Source of the DNA: a virus
Direction: 5' to 3' (one strand)
DNA: 40,143 bases
IMG/VR virus record: IMGVR_UViG_3300032011_000033
Coordinates: 1 to 40,143 of that record
This document shows positions 18,028 to 24,549 of the stretch, one piece after another. Under the pieces are notes generated by a model that was not told the origin of the DNA, made no database searches, and worked only from the letters and a program-made list of their open reading frames with translations. Made by a program: the position numbers and the translations under genes. The stretch's first letter is position 1; each line of letters starts with the position of its first letter.

Positions 18028-18297
18028 ATGAAAATATGTACCAAATGCAAAGAGGCAAAAGCTCTTGGAGCTTTTAGAAAGCAAAGTAGTACCAAGGATG
18101 GGTTGAAGTATTATTGTAAAGAATGTGATAACCAGACCGCGAAGAAATACTACGAAAAAAACAAAAACAAAATCATTGAAAAGGTGACGGAATGGCAAAA
18201 AAGCAATCCAGACAAAGTCAAAACCTACAAAAAGTCTTATTATGGCAAGAATAAACCATCCAGCGCCGAAAGCTCTCATAACAAGAGTCCTTTTTGA
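18028..18297 (+). CDS. HNH-associated zinc-ribbon domain protein (89 aa)
   Basis: MKICTKCKEAKALGAFRKQS, then KDGLKYYCKECDN and KKYYEKNKNKIIE: two C-x-x-C pairs with the 'F..-DGL...C..C' pattern that often precedes an HNH or endonuclease VII domain in phage proteins. No catalytic HNH domain follows; the protein ends in a Ser/Asn/Lys tail. It may be a stand-alone zinc-binding protein or a remnant of a homing endonuclease. A 131-codon frame on the other strand is judged its shadow. Confidence 0.65.
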   Translation: MKICTKCKEAKALGAFRKQSSTKDGLKYYCKECDNQTAKKYYEKNKNKIIEKVTEWQKSNPDKVKTYKKSYYGKNKPSSAESSHNKSPF

Positions 18298-18325
18298 AAA
18301 AAAAATAGTATTTTTAATTTTTAAT

Positions 18326-18333
18326 GTGTAATA
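18326..18333 (+). promoter_or_regulatory. Putative late promoter (GTGTAATA)
   Basis: GTGTAATA, 9 nt before the ATG at 18343. First plus-strand member of the GTGTAWWW class. Confidence 0.55.
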
Positions 18334-18342
18334 TTTACTAAC

Positions 18343-18774
18343 ATGGGTCTTAACTTAAATTATACCAAGCCAGATGGACAAGCAGCCAACTACTGGAAAA
18401 TAAGTCGGGTAGAAGACTGGTTTCAGGGCACGGACCCTGAATCCTCTCAATACATGGCCAACGTAAACACTTTAGGGTTTACAAGCGAAGCTTACCGAAA
18501 TGCCGGGGCTCCTTCCGTGGATGGTAACATGTACAACTGTACATATGCTAGTGGAACAGATTTTTACCCTTATCACGATTTAACCGGAGTTTCCGGCGTA
18601 GTGACTGGGTCAGAACGAGAGGTACCTCTTCCAGACGGATGGGACCCTCTAGAAAACGGAGTATCCGGATGGATGCAGAGAAGTGATGATATTAGGAGTG
18701 GGGCATATACATGGCTTAAAGTATGTGTGCCGTTTTTCTCAGGAGCAACCGACGCATTGACAGAAGGAGAATAA
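18343..18774 (+). CDS. Hypothetical protein, tandem paralogue A (143 aa)
   Basis: A 143-residue soluble protein, MGLNLNYTKPDGQAANYW onward. Its C-terminal half (YHDLTGVSGVVTG, then NGVSGWMQRSDDIRSGA, WLKVCVPFFSGA) repeats in the next gene, so the two arose by duplication. The same GTGTA-type promoter and neighbours place it with virion or late genes. Beta-rich and low in charge; a small structural or decoration protein would fit but is inference. Confidence 0.65.
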   Translation: MGLNLNYTKPDGQAANYWKISRVEDWFQGTDPESSQYMANVNTLGFTSEAYRNAGAPSVDGNMYNCTYASGTDFYPYHDLTGVSGVVTGSEREVPLPDGWDPLENGVSGWMQRSDDIRSGAYTWLKVCVPFFSGATDALTEGE

Positions 18775-18776
18775 TC

Positions 18777-19211
18777 ATGGGACTTTATAAAGAAATTACT
18801 ACAGACGCCGGTTCAACTCTTAGTTATTGGGACTATGGTATAGTTGAAGTTAACACCTCTGCCTCAACCGCAGCTGATCAAAACGCTAATGTTAATATTT
18901 GGGGCTATCATAATGTAGAATACTACAATAATGGCGCACCTCCTATTGAACGCTGGAATAGTTACACTTGCGGCATGGTTAGTGGTACAGATCACTACCC
19001 TTACATGGATTTAACTGGAGTTAGTGGTGTAGTTACAGGAACCAAGAGAGTTGGTCCAGATTTGCCTGCTAACTGGAGTTGGACAGAGAATAGCGTATCC
19101 GGATGGATGGCCAACAGCTCTGACATAAGGAATGGCGCCGAGGCATGGGCTTTGGTTTGTGTTCCCGCTTTTTCGGGCGCAGTAGTCACTGGTCAGGTTT
19201 ATCCAGACTAA
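18777..19211 (+). CDS. Hypothetical protein, tandem paralogue B (144 aa)
   Basis: Start at ATG 18777 after AGGAGAATAATC, a good ribosome-binding site. It matches the upstream protein through YMDLTGVSGVVTG, SVSGWMANSSDIRNGA and VCVPAFSGA, with a divergent N-terminus. Two nt separate the genes. Same role expected as paralogue A. Confidence 0.65.
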   Translation: MGLYKEITTDAGSTLSYWDYGIVEVNTSASTAADQNANVNIWGYHNVEYYNNGAPPIERWNSYTCGMVSGTDHYPYMDLTGVSGVVTGTKRVGPDLPANWSWTENSVSGWMANSSDIRNGAEAWALVCVPAFSGAVVTGQVYPD

Positions 19212-19229
19212 TTTAGGAGAAAAAAAATA

Positions 19230-19412
19230 ATGAGCAAATACAATAATAGAACAGGATCTCGCGGTTACGATGACACTGGCAACGTCGGTACGGGAAACGT
19301 TGGAGCAGGAACGTCTGCTCCTGCACCGACCCCTGCACCGACTCCAGCCCCAAAAGCTAACGTAGGTGCTGGCACTAGCGGCGGAAACGTCGGAGCTGGT
19401 ACTTCAGAGTAA
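19230..19412 (+). CDS. Low-complexity NVGAGTS / Pro-Ala repeat protein (60 aa)
   Basis: Sixty residues after TTTAGGAG. NVG[AT]G occurs five times (NVGTGNVGAGTS, NVGAGTSGGNVGAGTS) around a PAPTPAPTPAPK stretch. Such Gly- and Pro-Ala-rich segments are flexible linkers or surface proteins. It ends just before a terminator, closing the paralogue unit. Confidence 0.6.
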   Translation: MSKYNNRTGSRGYDDTGNVGTGNVGAGTSAPAPTPAPTPAPKANVGAGTSGGNVGAGTSE

Positions 19413-19432
19413 TTATCTTAAAAGTTCCTTTA

Positions 19433-19467
19433 GTCGCAGTCTCTTCCGGGAGGCTGCGATTTTTTTA
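19433..19467 (+). terminator. Rho-independent terminator
   Basis: TCGCAGTCTC and GAGGCTGCGA form a 10-bp stem with one G-T apposition, followed by seven T. Confidence 0.88.
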
Positions 19468-19546
19468 TCTACCTTATACCCAAAAGGAACTAGGAGGTGT
19501 AAAGTTATTAACCGTTCGCTAAGTTTTTTGCGCTCGGTGTTTTGTT

Positions 19547-19843
19547 ATGAAGAATATGAAGATTACAAAAATACATATACGTTCTGCAGCTAACTTTTTA
19601 GGTTTGCTGGGCGTAGCTACTGGCGCTATCAAGGGCGTAGTGCTTCCTGTATTAGCCTTAATTGGCGCAGGAGCATTAGGTGATGTTGATGGTGGTATCG
19701 AAAAGATTAGTGGGGCAGTATCCGCAGATTTGGGGAGCATTGCAGCATTTGGCATAGGTGGTTGGGTAGGAGGCGCAGTTTATGCGTGGATTTCCAACTT
19801 CGTACTTCACCATACTGGTGGACTTACTATTGAAACTAAATAA
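19547..19843 (+). CDS. Glycine-rich membrane protein, holin candidate (98 aa)
   Basis: Ninety-eight residues with two or three hydrophobic segments rich in small residues: LLGVATGAIKGVVLPVLALI (about 19-38), a possible weaker span around 55-65 and FGIGGWVGGAVYAWISNFVL (about 68-87). Size and two-span layout fit a class II holin, but no sequence match is claimed and the endolysin is 6 kb away. No promoter of either class is clear. A terminator follows. Confidence 0.55.
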   Translation: MKNMKITKIHIRSAANFLGLLGVATGAIKGVVLPVLALIGAGALGDVDGGIEKISGAVSADLGSIAAFGIGGWVGGAVYAWISNFVLHHTGGLTIETK

Positions 19844-19874
19844 TTGCTAATTTCTAGTAGTTTATAAAAAAAGA

Positions 19875-19904
19875 ACCCCTCGTCTTAATTGACGGGGGGT
19901 TTTC
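19875..19904. terminator. Bidirectional terminator between converging units
   Basis: ACCCCTCGTC (19875-19884) pairs over 10 bp with GACGGGGGGT (19891-19900), flanked by T on the plus and A on the other side. It serves the membrane protein gene and the minus operon ending at 19924. Confidence 0.85.
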
Positions 19905-19923
19905 CTTTAAATATCTAGCTCTT

Positions 19924-20436
19924 TTACTCAGAGAAAGGTTTTGTGGTGAATGTAACGGTATTACTCGCGTTTGTTTGGACGCCTGAAGGTTTTAGCCATT
20001 TAGTTGCGTAGATCCAATTACATCCGGGGTAATGAACATCTTTTGTTGGACTACCCACGTTTTTAACATTGTCGGCATAGACACGGGCTATATGACCATC
20101 CCAACCATAAGTCATTTGGAACTTTCCATTTTGAGGGTTTGGTTTCTTAACTGATTTGGGTGGCACCGGAGTAATGGTGATTACATCCCCTCCCGTTTCA
20201 TTGGACGATAAGGCTACAGTTTCTCCCGCTGCTACTATTCCAGAATCGGGACCAGTCATAGCCCAAGTCTGTTCCCATTTCATAGCAGAGTCAGTATGGT
20301 TTATTACTGTCAGTGTAAACTTGGCTGGGTCGGTTTTTAATTTTATATCGTCAGACCTTTCGTTACCAACGAAAGTCCAAGTGCATCCTGTGAATAAGAG
20401 AATTGTCGCTGTTAATAGGATTATATTTTTCATCAT
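19924..20436 (-). CDS. Putative lipoprotein (170 aa)
   Basis: MMKNIILLTATILLFTGCTW: a short basic start, hydrophobic core and LFTGC lipobox with Cys18. The mature part is beta-rich (FTLTVINHTD, ETVALSSNETGGDVITI) and would sit in the periplasm or on the outer membrane. Third gene of a minus operon started at 21106 and overlapping the metal-binding gene by 4 nt. No recognised domain. Confidence 0.7.
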   Translation of the reverse strand: MMKNIILLTATILLFTGCTWTFVGNERSDDIKLKTDPAKFTLTVINHTDSAMKWEQTWAMTGPDSGIVAAGETVALSSNETGGDVITITPVPPKSVKKPNPQNGKFQMTYGWDGHIARVYADNVKNVGSPTKDVHYPGCNWIYATKWLKPSGVQTNASNTVTFTTKPFSE

Positions 20437-20744
20437 GGTTTATTATATCTATTTGGCTTTTTATCTTTAAGCCATTTAATAGAGGTTACTTGATATCCTG
20501 CGTCTTTAACAATTTGATTAATTTGGCTAGGATGGATCTCTATGCTTATGTATTCTATTATACATAATTGTTTACTGGTATCAAATTTAACTTTTTTAAC
20601 TAGTTTAGTTTTATCTAAACCTTTTTTTACCCCTATAGCGCAACTGGCGCATACTAGACCTTTTATTTTGACTTCTACGTCTGGATCAAAGTTTGGTTCG
20701 GCGTTTAAACCTAAAGTAAATAAGAAAGGGAGAATCCACTTCAT
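20433..20744 (-). CDS. Secreted heavy-metal-associated (HMA) domain protein (103 aa)
   Basis: A signal peptide (MKWILPFLFTLGLNAEP, cleavage near Ala15) is followed by an HMA-like domain: VEVKIKGLVCASCAIGVKKG with the CxxC metal site, VKFDTSKQLCIIEY and VKDAGYQV. This beta-alpha-beta order is that of MerP and copper chaperones, which bind one metal ion through the CxxC pair. Here it would act in the periplasm. Such a domain is unusual in a phage. It overlaps both operon neighbours. Confidence 0.75.
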   Translation of the reverse strand: MKWILPFLFTLGLNAEPNFDPDVEVKIKGLVCASCAIGVKKGLDKTKLVKKVKFDTSKQLCIIEYISIEIHPSQINQIVKDAGYQVTSIKWLKDKKPNRYNKP

Positions 20745-21106
20745 TAGTTCCTACTCCCCCCCGAGGCGTTGGTATTTTTTTTAGCCGCGACAGTGCGGGA
20801 ATTGTTTTTTCCCACTTTAGCAGAGCTTTGAGCGTTGTGTTTTGCTACCTCCAGTTCTAGGAGCCGAATCCTTTCGGCGACTCTCCGAAGGTCTGTAGTG
20901 TTGCTGCTAATAGCTTGCTGGAGAACGGTCATCTCCGTAATCTTCTTATCCATCTTAATTAAGTGCTGTTCCAGTTTATCAAATTCAGCTTTACTAGGGA
21001 ATAGAGTCTGAAGATATGTCAGGAGAGCTAAGCCTATCACGGGAGCTATTTTAAGAAAAGTATCCAAATCTGCAAAACTTATTTTTTCTTTAGTCTCTTT
21101 TGACAT
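20744..21106 (-). CDS. Membrane-anchored coiled-coil protein (120 aa)
   Basis: One transmembrane span (about 19-35, IAPVIGLALLTYLQTLF), then a coiled coil (about 40-92, FDKLEQHLIKMDKKITEM, RLLELEVAKH) and a basic, Ser/Asn-rich tail. The first gene of the minus operon, 8 nt after a GTGTAATA box. The layout resembles small phage membrane proteins such as holin or spanin-like partners; the downstream lipoprotein would complete a two-component envelope pair. That is inference. Confidence 0.6.
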   Translation of the reverse strand: MSKETKEKISFADLDTFLKIAPVIGLALLTYLQTLFPSKAEFDKLEQHLIKMDKKITEMTVLQQAISSNTTDLRRVAERIRLLELEVAKHNAQSSAKVGKNNSRTVAAKKNTNASGGSRN

Positions 21107-21114
21107 TTAAGATG

Positions 21115-21122
21115 TATTACAC
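21115..21122 (-). promoter_or_regulatory. Putative late promoter (GTGTAATA)
   Basis: GTGTAATA on the minus strand, 8 nt before the ATG at 21106. Divergent from the plus box at 21160. Confidence 0.6.
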
Positions 21123-21159
21123 GGGGTTTTTGGGAAATGGTCCAATTAAACCCTAATAA

Positions 21160-21167
21160 GTGTAAGC
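21160..21167 (+). promoter_or_regulatory. Putative late promoter (GTGTAAGC)
   Basis: GTGTAAGC, 7 nt before the GTG start at 21175. Confidence 0.45.
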
Positions 21168-21174
21168 TATAAGC

Positions 21175-21489
21175 GTGAATGCTTTAATTTTCTACGAGGG
21201 AATCGTAGAACCTCCAAGTGAATCATTGGCCATTCGGGGAGTGTGTCTTTATTTGAGGATTCTGAAACAAGAACGTCAAATACTCTTAGAAGCGGAGGAG
21301 AGGAATATTGATCTCTATTATAAATGGGCCAAGCACACGGGATTGTGGGATTTTGTGGAAGACATGGTTTGTCCTGCTGATGACGTCTTTGGTTTGAGAA
21401 TAGCTAATACTAGGGTAAGAGCTCCATCCGTCCGGATAGACCGAATATCTTTTGATAACATTAACGACGTTCTTAGTCGAATCTATTAA
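21175..21489 (+). CDS. Hypothetical protein (104 aa, GTG start)
   Basis: GTG at 21175 gives MNALIFYEGIVEPPSES. Helical overall (LRILKQERQILLEAEERNID) with an acidic end. A single-gene plus unit between two minus operons, 7 nt after a GTGTA box. It overlaps the tail of the minus HTH gene by 4 nt. No recognised family. Confidence 0.55.
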   Translation: MNALIFYEGIVEPPSESLAIRGVCLYLRILKQERQILLEAEERNIDLYYKWAKHTGLWDFVEDMVCPADDVFGLRIANTRVRAPSVRIDRISFDNINDVLSRIY

Positions 21490-21836
21490 AGTACAGGTTT
21501 CCAGTATCTATGGGTATAGTCTGGGGTATTTTCTTCTAAGATGGCTTGGGTCCAATCCTCTTTTAATCCATGGTGGTAAAGATTATGATTCAAGGAGTTA
21601 GTGTCAGGATGAGGCTCCCACCGCCTAGCTAATTGATAAAGTTGATTTTGTTCATATTCTTTTGCAGAAACCACAAGGCAAAAGGTCCTCAATAGAGATT
21701 TTCGCGGGGGAGGGTTTATTCCTCGCTCTACCTTGCGCCACATTTGACAAGAGACTTTTAAGTAAGACGCTAGTTTAGTGACATTAGTGAATTTCCTTTT
21801 TCTTAACTCTGTAACGTACAGATGAAATCTGTTCAC
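21486..21836 (-). CDS. XRE-like helix-turn-helix protein (116 aa)
   Basis: Residues 18-45 (NVTKLASYLKVSCQMWRKVERG) match the Cro/C1-type HTH: helix 2 LASYLKV, turn, recognition helix MWRKVERG. The rest is helical with a His/Trp-rich end. Such proteins usually repress or switch phage promoters; the target here is unknown. Coupled by ATGA to the membrane protein upstream, so it is made with late-class genes. Confidence 0.65.
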   Translation of the reverse strand: MNRFHLYVTELRKRKFTNVTKLASYLKVSCQMWRKVERGINPPPRKSLLRTFCLVVSAKEYEQNQLYQLARRWEPHPDTNSLNHNLYHHGLKEDWTQAILEENTPDYTHRYWKPVL

Positions 21837-22057
21837 GGTAATATCTTAGAAATCTCATCTGTAAGCTTTTCTTTTGCTTTATCCGCAACTTTGTCTACTG
21901 CTTTATCAACAATGGCTTCAGTGGCCTTTTCTGTGATCTTATCCTGCACTGTAGAGGTTATCTCTTCTTTCTTGTGACCGAGTAGGAAGACAAGGCCCGC
22001 AGCTATAACTACTATCACTCCACCACATATCCATTTTTTCTTGTAAGCTTGTTTCAT
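21833..22057 (-). CDS. Small membrane protein with amphipathic tail (74 aa)
   Basis: MKQAYKKKWICGGVIVVIAAGLVFLLGHKK: basic start, one span (about 9-27). Then a 45-residue charged helix (TEKATEAIVDKAVDKVADKA) with a repeating Asp-Lys-Ala/Val pattern. The single-span layout with a long amphipathic tail could be an envelope-associated protein. 7 nt after GTGTAACT. Confidence 0.6.
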   Translation of the reverse strand: MKQAYKKKWICGGVIVVIAAGLVFLLGHKKEEITSTVQDKITEKATEAIVDKAVDKVADKAKEKLTDEISKILP

Positions 22058-22064
22058 ATACTTT

Positions 22065-22072
22065 AGTTACAC
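22065..22072 (-). promoter_or_regulatory. Putative late promoter (GTGTAACT)
   Basis: GTGTAACT on the minus strand, 7 nt before the ATG at 22057. Confidence 0.5.
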
Positions 22073-22164
22073 TCATAGGGAATAATACCCAACTGTTTTT
22101 GGGAAAATGAGCAATAAGACCCAATGACTTAAAAGCTCTATAAATAAACCCCTTTAAAAAATCA

Positions 22165-22193
22165 TTTTCACTTTGGCATAAATCCTGCATAAT
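22165..22193 (+). promoter_or_regulatory. Possible sigma70-like promoter
   Basis: TTTTCA (22165-22170), 17 nt, CATAAT (22188-22193), then ten bases before the ATG at 22204, the spacing seen in the early class. Confidence 0.55.
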
Positions 22194-22203
22194 AAAAAGT
22201 ACC

Positions 22204-22719
22204 ATGATGATTAAAAATATCTTCAAATACGGATTGGTGGCTATAATGGCATCAGTGTTATCCACGGCAGAAGCTGGACCCGACAAGAAGAAGGGGAAGG
22301 CCGATAAACCTCGCCCTGAAAAGAAGATTGACCGAGAAAAGATTAAAGAGCGCCTCAAGGCTGCCTTTGATAAGCGTAAAAAGCACCGCGGGAACGCAAA
22401 AAAGAAAGGTCAAAAAGTTAACCATAAGGGTCGAGCATTCGGGAAGCTTGTCCGTGATGACGAAAAGATAAAAGAGCTTAGGAAGAGTTTTTCAGAAGCT
22501 TCAAAAAAAATGAAAGGCAATTTTGATAAATCCAAGTTTAAAGATGCTACGGATGATCAAAAAGCTGCATTGAGGGATCAGATGAAAGCGACCCATAAGG
22601 AATGGGCTGAAAATGCAAAAAAACATCGCGCAGAAATTCGTCAACGTATCGCTGAGATAAAAAAAGAATTCGCTAACAAAAGAGATAAGGTCATCGATGG
22701 AAACAAACCGGGAGAATAA
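22204..22719 (+). CDS. Secreted Lys-rich helical protein (171 aa)
   Basis: A signal peptide (MMIKNIFKYGLVAIMASVLS, cleavage after TAEA near residue 23) precedes a highly basic mature protein, over a quarter Lys/Arg, in long helices (DRERIK-type repeats, EIRQRIAEIKKEF). It would be exported to the periplasm. A polycationic secreted helix might disturb the outer membrane at lysis, as small cationic phage lysis proteins do; that is inference. Leaderless-type promoter upstream. Confidence 0.65.
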   Translation: MMIKNIFKYGLVAIMASVLSTAEAGPDKKKGKADKPRPEKKIDREKIKERLKAAFDKRKKHRGNAKKKGQKVNHKGRAFGKLVRDDEKIKELRKSFSEASKKMKGNFDKSKFKDATDDQKAALRDQMKATHKEWAENAKKHRAEIRQRIAEIKKEFANKRDKVIDGNKPGE

Positions 22720-22741
22720 GCTATATACAATATAAACAAAT

Positions 22742-22975
22742 ATGAAACTTAAAATACTTGATTGGAAGTCGTTCGCAATTGGTGTATTACTGACCACTAC
22801 CGTAGTACTCGGCACAGGTGCTACATCCAGCCCGTTAATCGTTTCTTGGGACCCAACTCAACAGTGGGAGTATAAAACCTCCAACACTAAAAATATTCCC
22901 GAAGGATGGGAACCATTTGCTTACGACAGCAACGATAATTTTGATCCACTCCTCTTACGGCGTCGTATCAAATAA
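22742..22975 (+). CDS. Small membrane-anchored or secreted protein (77 aa)
   Basis: Residues 11-32 (FAIGVLLTTTVVLGTGATSS) form a signal or anchor segment. The outer part has WEYKTSNTKNIPEGWEPFAY and ends LLLRRRIK, a pattern of short extracytoplasmic proteins where W-Y-K and GWEPF recur. It starts 22 nt after the previous gene and is probably co-transcribed. Function unknown. Confidence 0.6.
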   Translation: MKLKILDWKSFAIGVLLTTTVVLGTGATSSPLIVSWDPTQQWEYKTSNTKNIPEGWEPFAYDSNDNFDPLLLRRRIK

Positions 22976-23037
22976 TCTAGTGCATTTCACAATCTCTATA
23001 TCTTAACGATATTTCAGATGACCTATGCACGAAATAA

Positions 23038-23063
23038 AAGCCCCGCGGTTGCGGGGCTTTTTC
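23038..23063. terminator. Bidirectional terminator
   Basis: AAGCCCCGC and GCGGGGCTT form a perfect 9-bp stem with T on one side and A on the other. It serves the 22204-22975 unit and the minus unit ending at 23087. Confidence 0.88.
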
Positions 23064-23086
23064 TTTAACAAAACAAGTATAAAGGA

Positions 23087-23767
23087 TTAGTATAGATCAG
23101 AATAATCTATTGTGGCTGAACTTTCACTAACCTTAATGTCGAATTTCTTGGCCGCAGCTTTAATTTTCTTAAGCGCTGCTTTTTTAGCCTCTGGGCTAAT
23201 ATCCGTTTGATCAAGTCTTGCTAAAGCGTTGCGCACGTGTGCAGCGTCGTTAATTGGAAGATGACGCAATGACCGCGGGGTCGTTTTTCCTTCGGAATCT
23301 TTTTTACCACCGGGTTGTATATAAGCAAAATCGGAGTCTGGTAGATCGTTTTTCTGTTTACTGCTCATCTTAGCTCCTTCAGTTTTCTTTTTCCAACCCG
23401 CTTTTCTTTCTTTATCGTATTTCTCGTCTTTTTTAATATCGTGAATTTCTACGCTTTTCTTTTCAGAAGGTTTGCCTTTTTTGAGCTTTTTAATTTTGCT
23501 CTCATCATCCTTGATGGCGTCTTTTTCATGCTCCTTCTTTTCTTTTTTTGAATCGCGTTTTAACTCTTTAGTGTCGACCTTCTCCCATTCTTTTTTCGTT
23601 TTTGCAGAAGAGTCTTCAGAGACGCATTGGGTGCCATCTTTACTGAGGATATAACCCTCGTTGCAGTTGGGTGGGTAGCCAGCTTTGCTGTTAGCGAAAA
23701 CGCCTTTTTCCATCAGGACAGCGATCTCTTTACTAAAGTCGATATTTTCAAAATCTAAGTCTTTCAT
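23087..23767 (-). CDS. DUF6582-like domain protein with charged linker (226 aa)
   Basis: The N-terminal 50 residues include a Cys pair (GYPPNCNEGYILSKDGTQC). A 90-residue Lys/Glu-rich linker follows. The C-terminal 75 residues (about 143-218) hold LPDSDFAYIQPGGKKD, RSLRHLPINDAAHVRNALAR and KKIKAAAKKFDIKV, a motif I know from short phage and bacterial domains of the DUF6582 type, often attached to head or protease proteins. Function not established. Single-gene minus unit 12 nt after GTGTATAA. Confidence 0.65.
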   Translation of the reverse strand: MKDLDFENIDFSKEIAVLMEKGVFANSKAGYPPNCNEGYILSKDGTQCVSEDSSAKTKKEWEKVDTKELKRDSKKEKKEHEKDAIKDDESKIKKLKKGKPSEKKSVEIHDIKKDEKYDKERKAGWKKKTEGAKMSSKQKNDLPDSDFAYIQPGGKKDSEGKTTPRSLRHLPINDAAHVRNALARLDQTDISPEAKKAALKKIKAAAKKFDIKVSESSATIDYSDLY

Positions 23768-23779
23768 CTTTCTAAAGTA

Positions 23780-23787
23780 TTATACAC
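23780..23787 (-). promoter_or_regulatory. Putative late promoter (GTGTATAA)
   Basis: GTGTATAA on the minus strand, 12 nt before the ATG at 23767. Confidence 0.55.
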
Positions 23788-24018
23788 TTATTTTTCTCCC
23801 ATTTCCATTAATCGGGGAAAATATTTTCCATTTACTAATTTATGGGAAGGGACCTGTTGACGTTGTGATCTATCAGTAAGATTTTCTTGGTCAGCATAAT
23901 ATTCCATCTCTACATGAAAAAAAGCAGGAACGGAGAACCTAACTTTTTCCAATCTTCCGTTTTCGTCAATGTTTTTACATCCAGTAAGCAGTAAGGCAGT
24001 AAGTAGGAGTTTTTTCAT
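23788..24018 (-). CDS. Putative lipoprotein (76 aa)
   Basis: MKKLLLTALLLTGCKN is a textbook lipoprotein signal with lipobox LLTGC and Cys14. The mature 60 residues contain VRFSVPAFFHVEMEYYADQE and a basic middle. It follows the MscS-like gene with a 4-nt overlap, so the two envelope proteins are coupled. Family unknown. Confidence 0.65.
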   Translation of the reverse strand: MKKLLLTALLLTGCKNIDENGRLEKVRFSVPAFFHVEMEYYADQENLTDRSQRQQVPSHKLVNGKYFPRLMEMGEK

Positions 24019-24503
24019 TTTTTTATACTTTTCCGGGGAGTGGGCTTGGTTACCACCTCCACCTGCATGGGGGGAGAGCTAATTGGAACTTCCTTTGTTC
24101 CAATAAAGTCGGGATCGCTTCCTTTAGGCAAATAGGGAATTCCCCCGTTCTTAGGTAAAGTTTTTTCGATAGTTAGTTGTTTCAACTGCTCATTTGGTAC
24201 GAGCATCTTAGTTTTTCTGTCAAGCATGTAAAAAACTGTATTACGAATTCCTACGCGAACTATACGTGCTTGACGTCCAGAAATGTAAATTATATCGTCG
24301 TTATTAAAATCGTTCCCCATGAACACGAGTATCCCCTGAACGAAGTTCATAATCATGTCTTTAGCCAAGATTGTGGCTATGGCTATTAGTAATATCCAAC
24401 CATATTCCCCAATTAACCCCTCTAAGAAACCTTGGACTTCTTCCTTTTCCGTTAAAGAAGTCAGATTAGTTAGGTTCCCCACAATATTAGTTATTTCGTT
24501 CAT
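24015..24503 (-). CDS. MscS-like mechanosensitive channel domain protein (162 aa)
   Basis: Start at 24503 (MNEITNIVGN), 14 nt after GTGTAATA; a longer frame runs through the divergent promoters. One or two membrane spans (about 33-62, YGWILLIAIATILAKD then NFVQGILVFMG) lead into NDFNNDDIIYISGRQARIVR, VGIRNTVFYMLDRKTKMLVP and N-x-x-L. This is the order of MscS TM3 and its beta domain, where the small residues line the pore and 'D.I.I.G..G.V..IG.R.T' and 'VPN' are standard. The usual C-terminal alpha/beta cage is replaced by a Pro/Lys tail. MscS releases solutes under tension; a phage version could alter osmotic state before lysis, which is inference. Confidence 0.65.
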   Translation of the reverse strand: MNEITNIVGNLTNLTSLTEKEEVQGFLEGLIGEYGWILLIAIATILAKDMIMNFVQGILVFMGNDFNNDDIIYISGRQARIVRVGIRNTVFYMLDRKTKMLVPNEQLKQLTIEKTLPKNGGIPYLPKGSDPDFIGTKEVPISSPPMQVEVVTKPTPRKSIKK

Positions 24504-24517
24504 TACTTTATTTTGTA

Positions 24518-24525
24518 TATTACAC
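24518..24525 (-). promoter_or_regulatory. Putative late promoter (GTGTAATA)
   Basis: GTGTAATA on the minus strand, 14 nt before the ATG at 24503; divergent from the box at 24534. Confidence 0.55.
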
Positions 24526-24533
24526 TTTTTTGG

Positions 24534-24541
24534 GTGTAAAA
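24534..24541 (+). promoter_or_regulatory. Putative late promoter (GTGTAAAA)
   Basis: GTGTAAAA, 8 nt before the ATG of phoH at 24550. Confidence 0.55.
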
Positions 24542-24549
24542 AGATAGTG

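Noticed and set aside
17884-18279. A 131-codon hydrophobic frame on the minus strand beginning GTTATGAGAGC
   Set aside because: It is antisense to a Lys-rich zinc-ribbon gene, which produces Phe/Leu-rich shadows; no TATACT-like box lies at the expected distance before its start.
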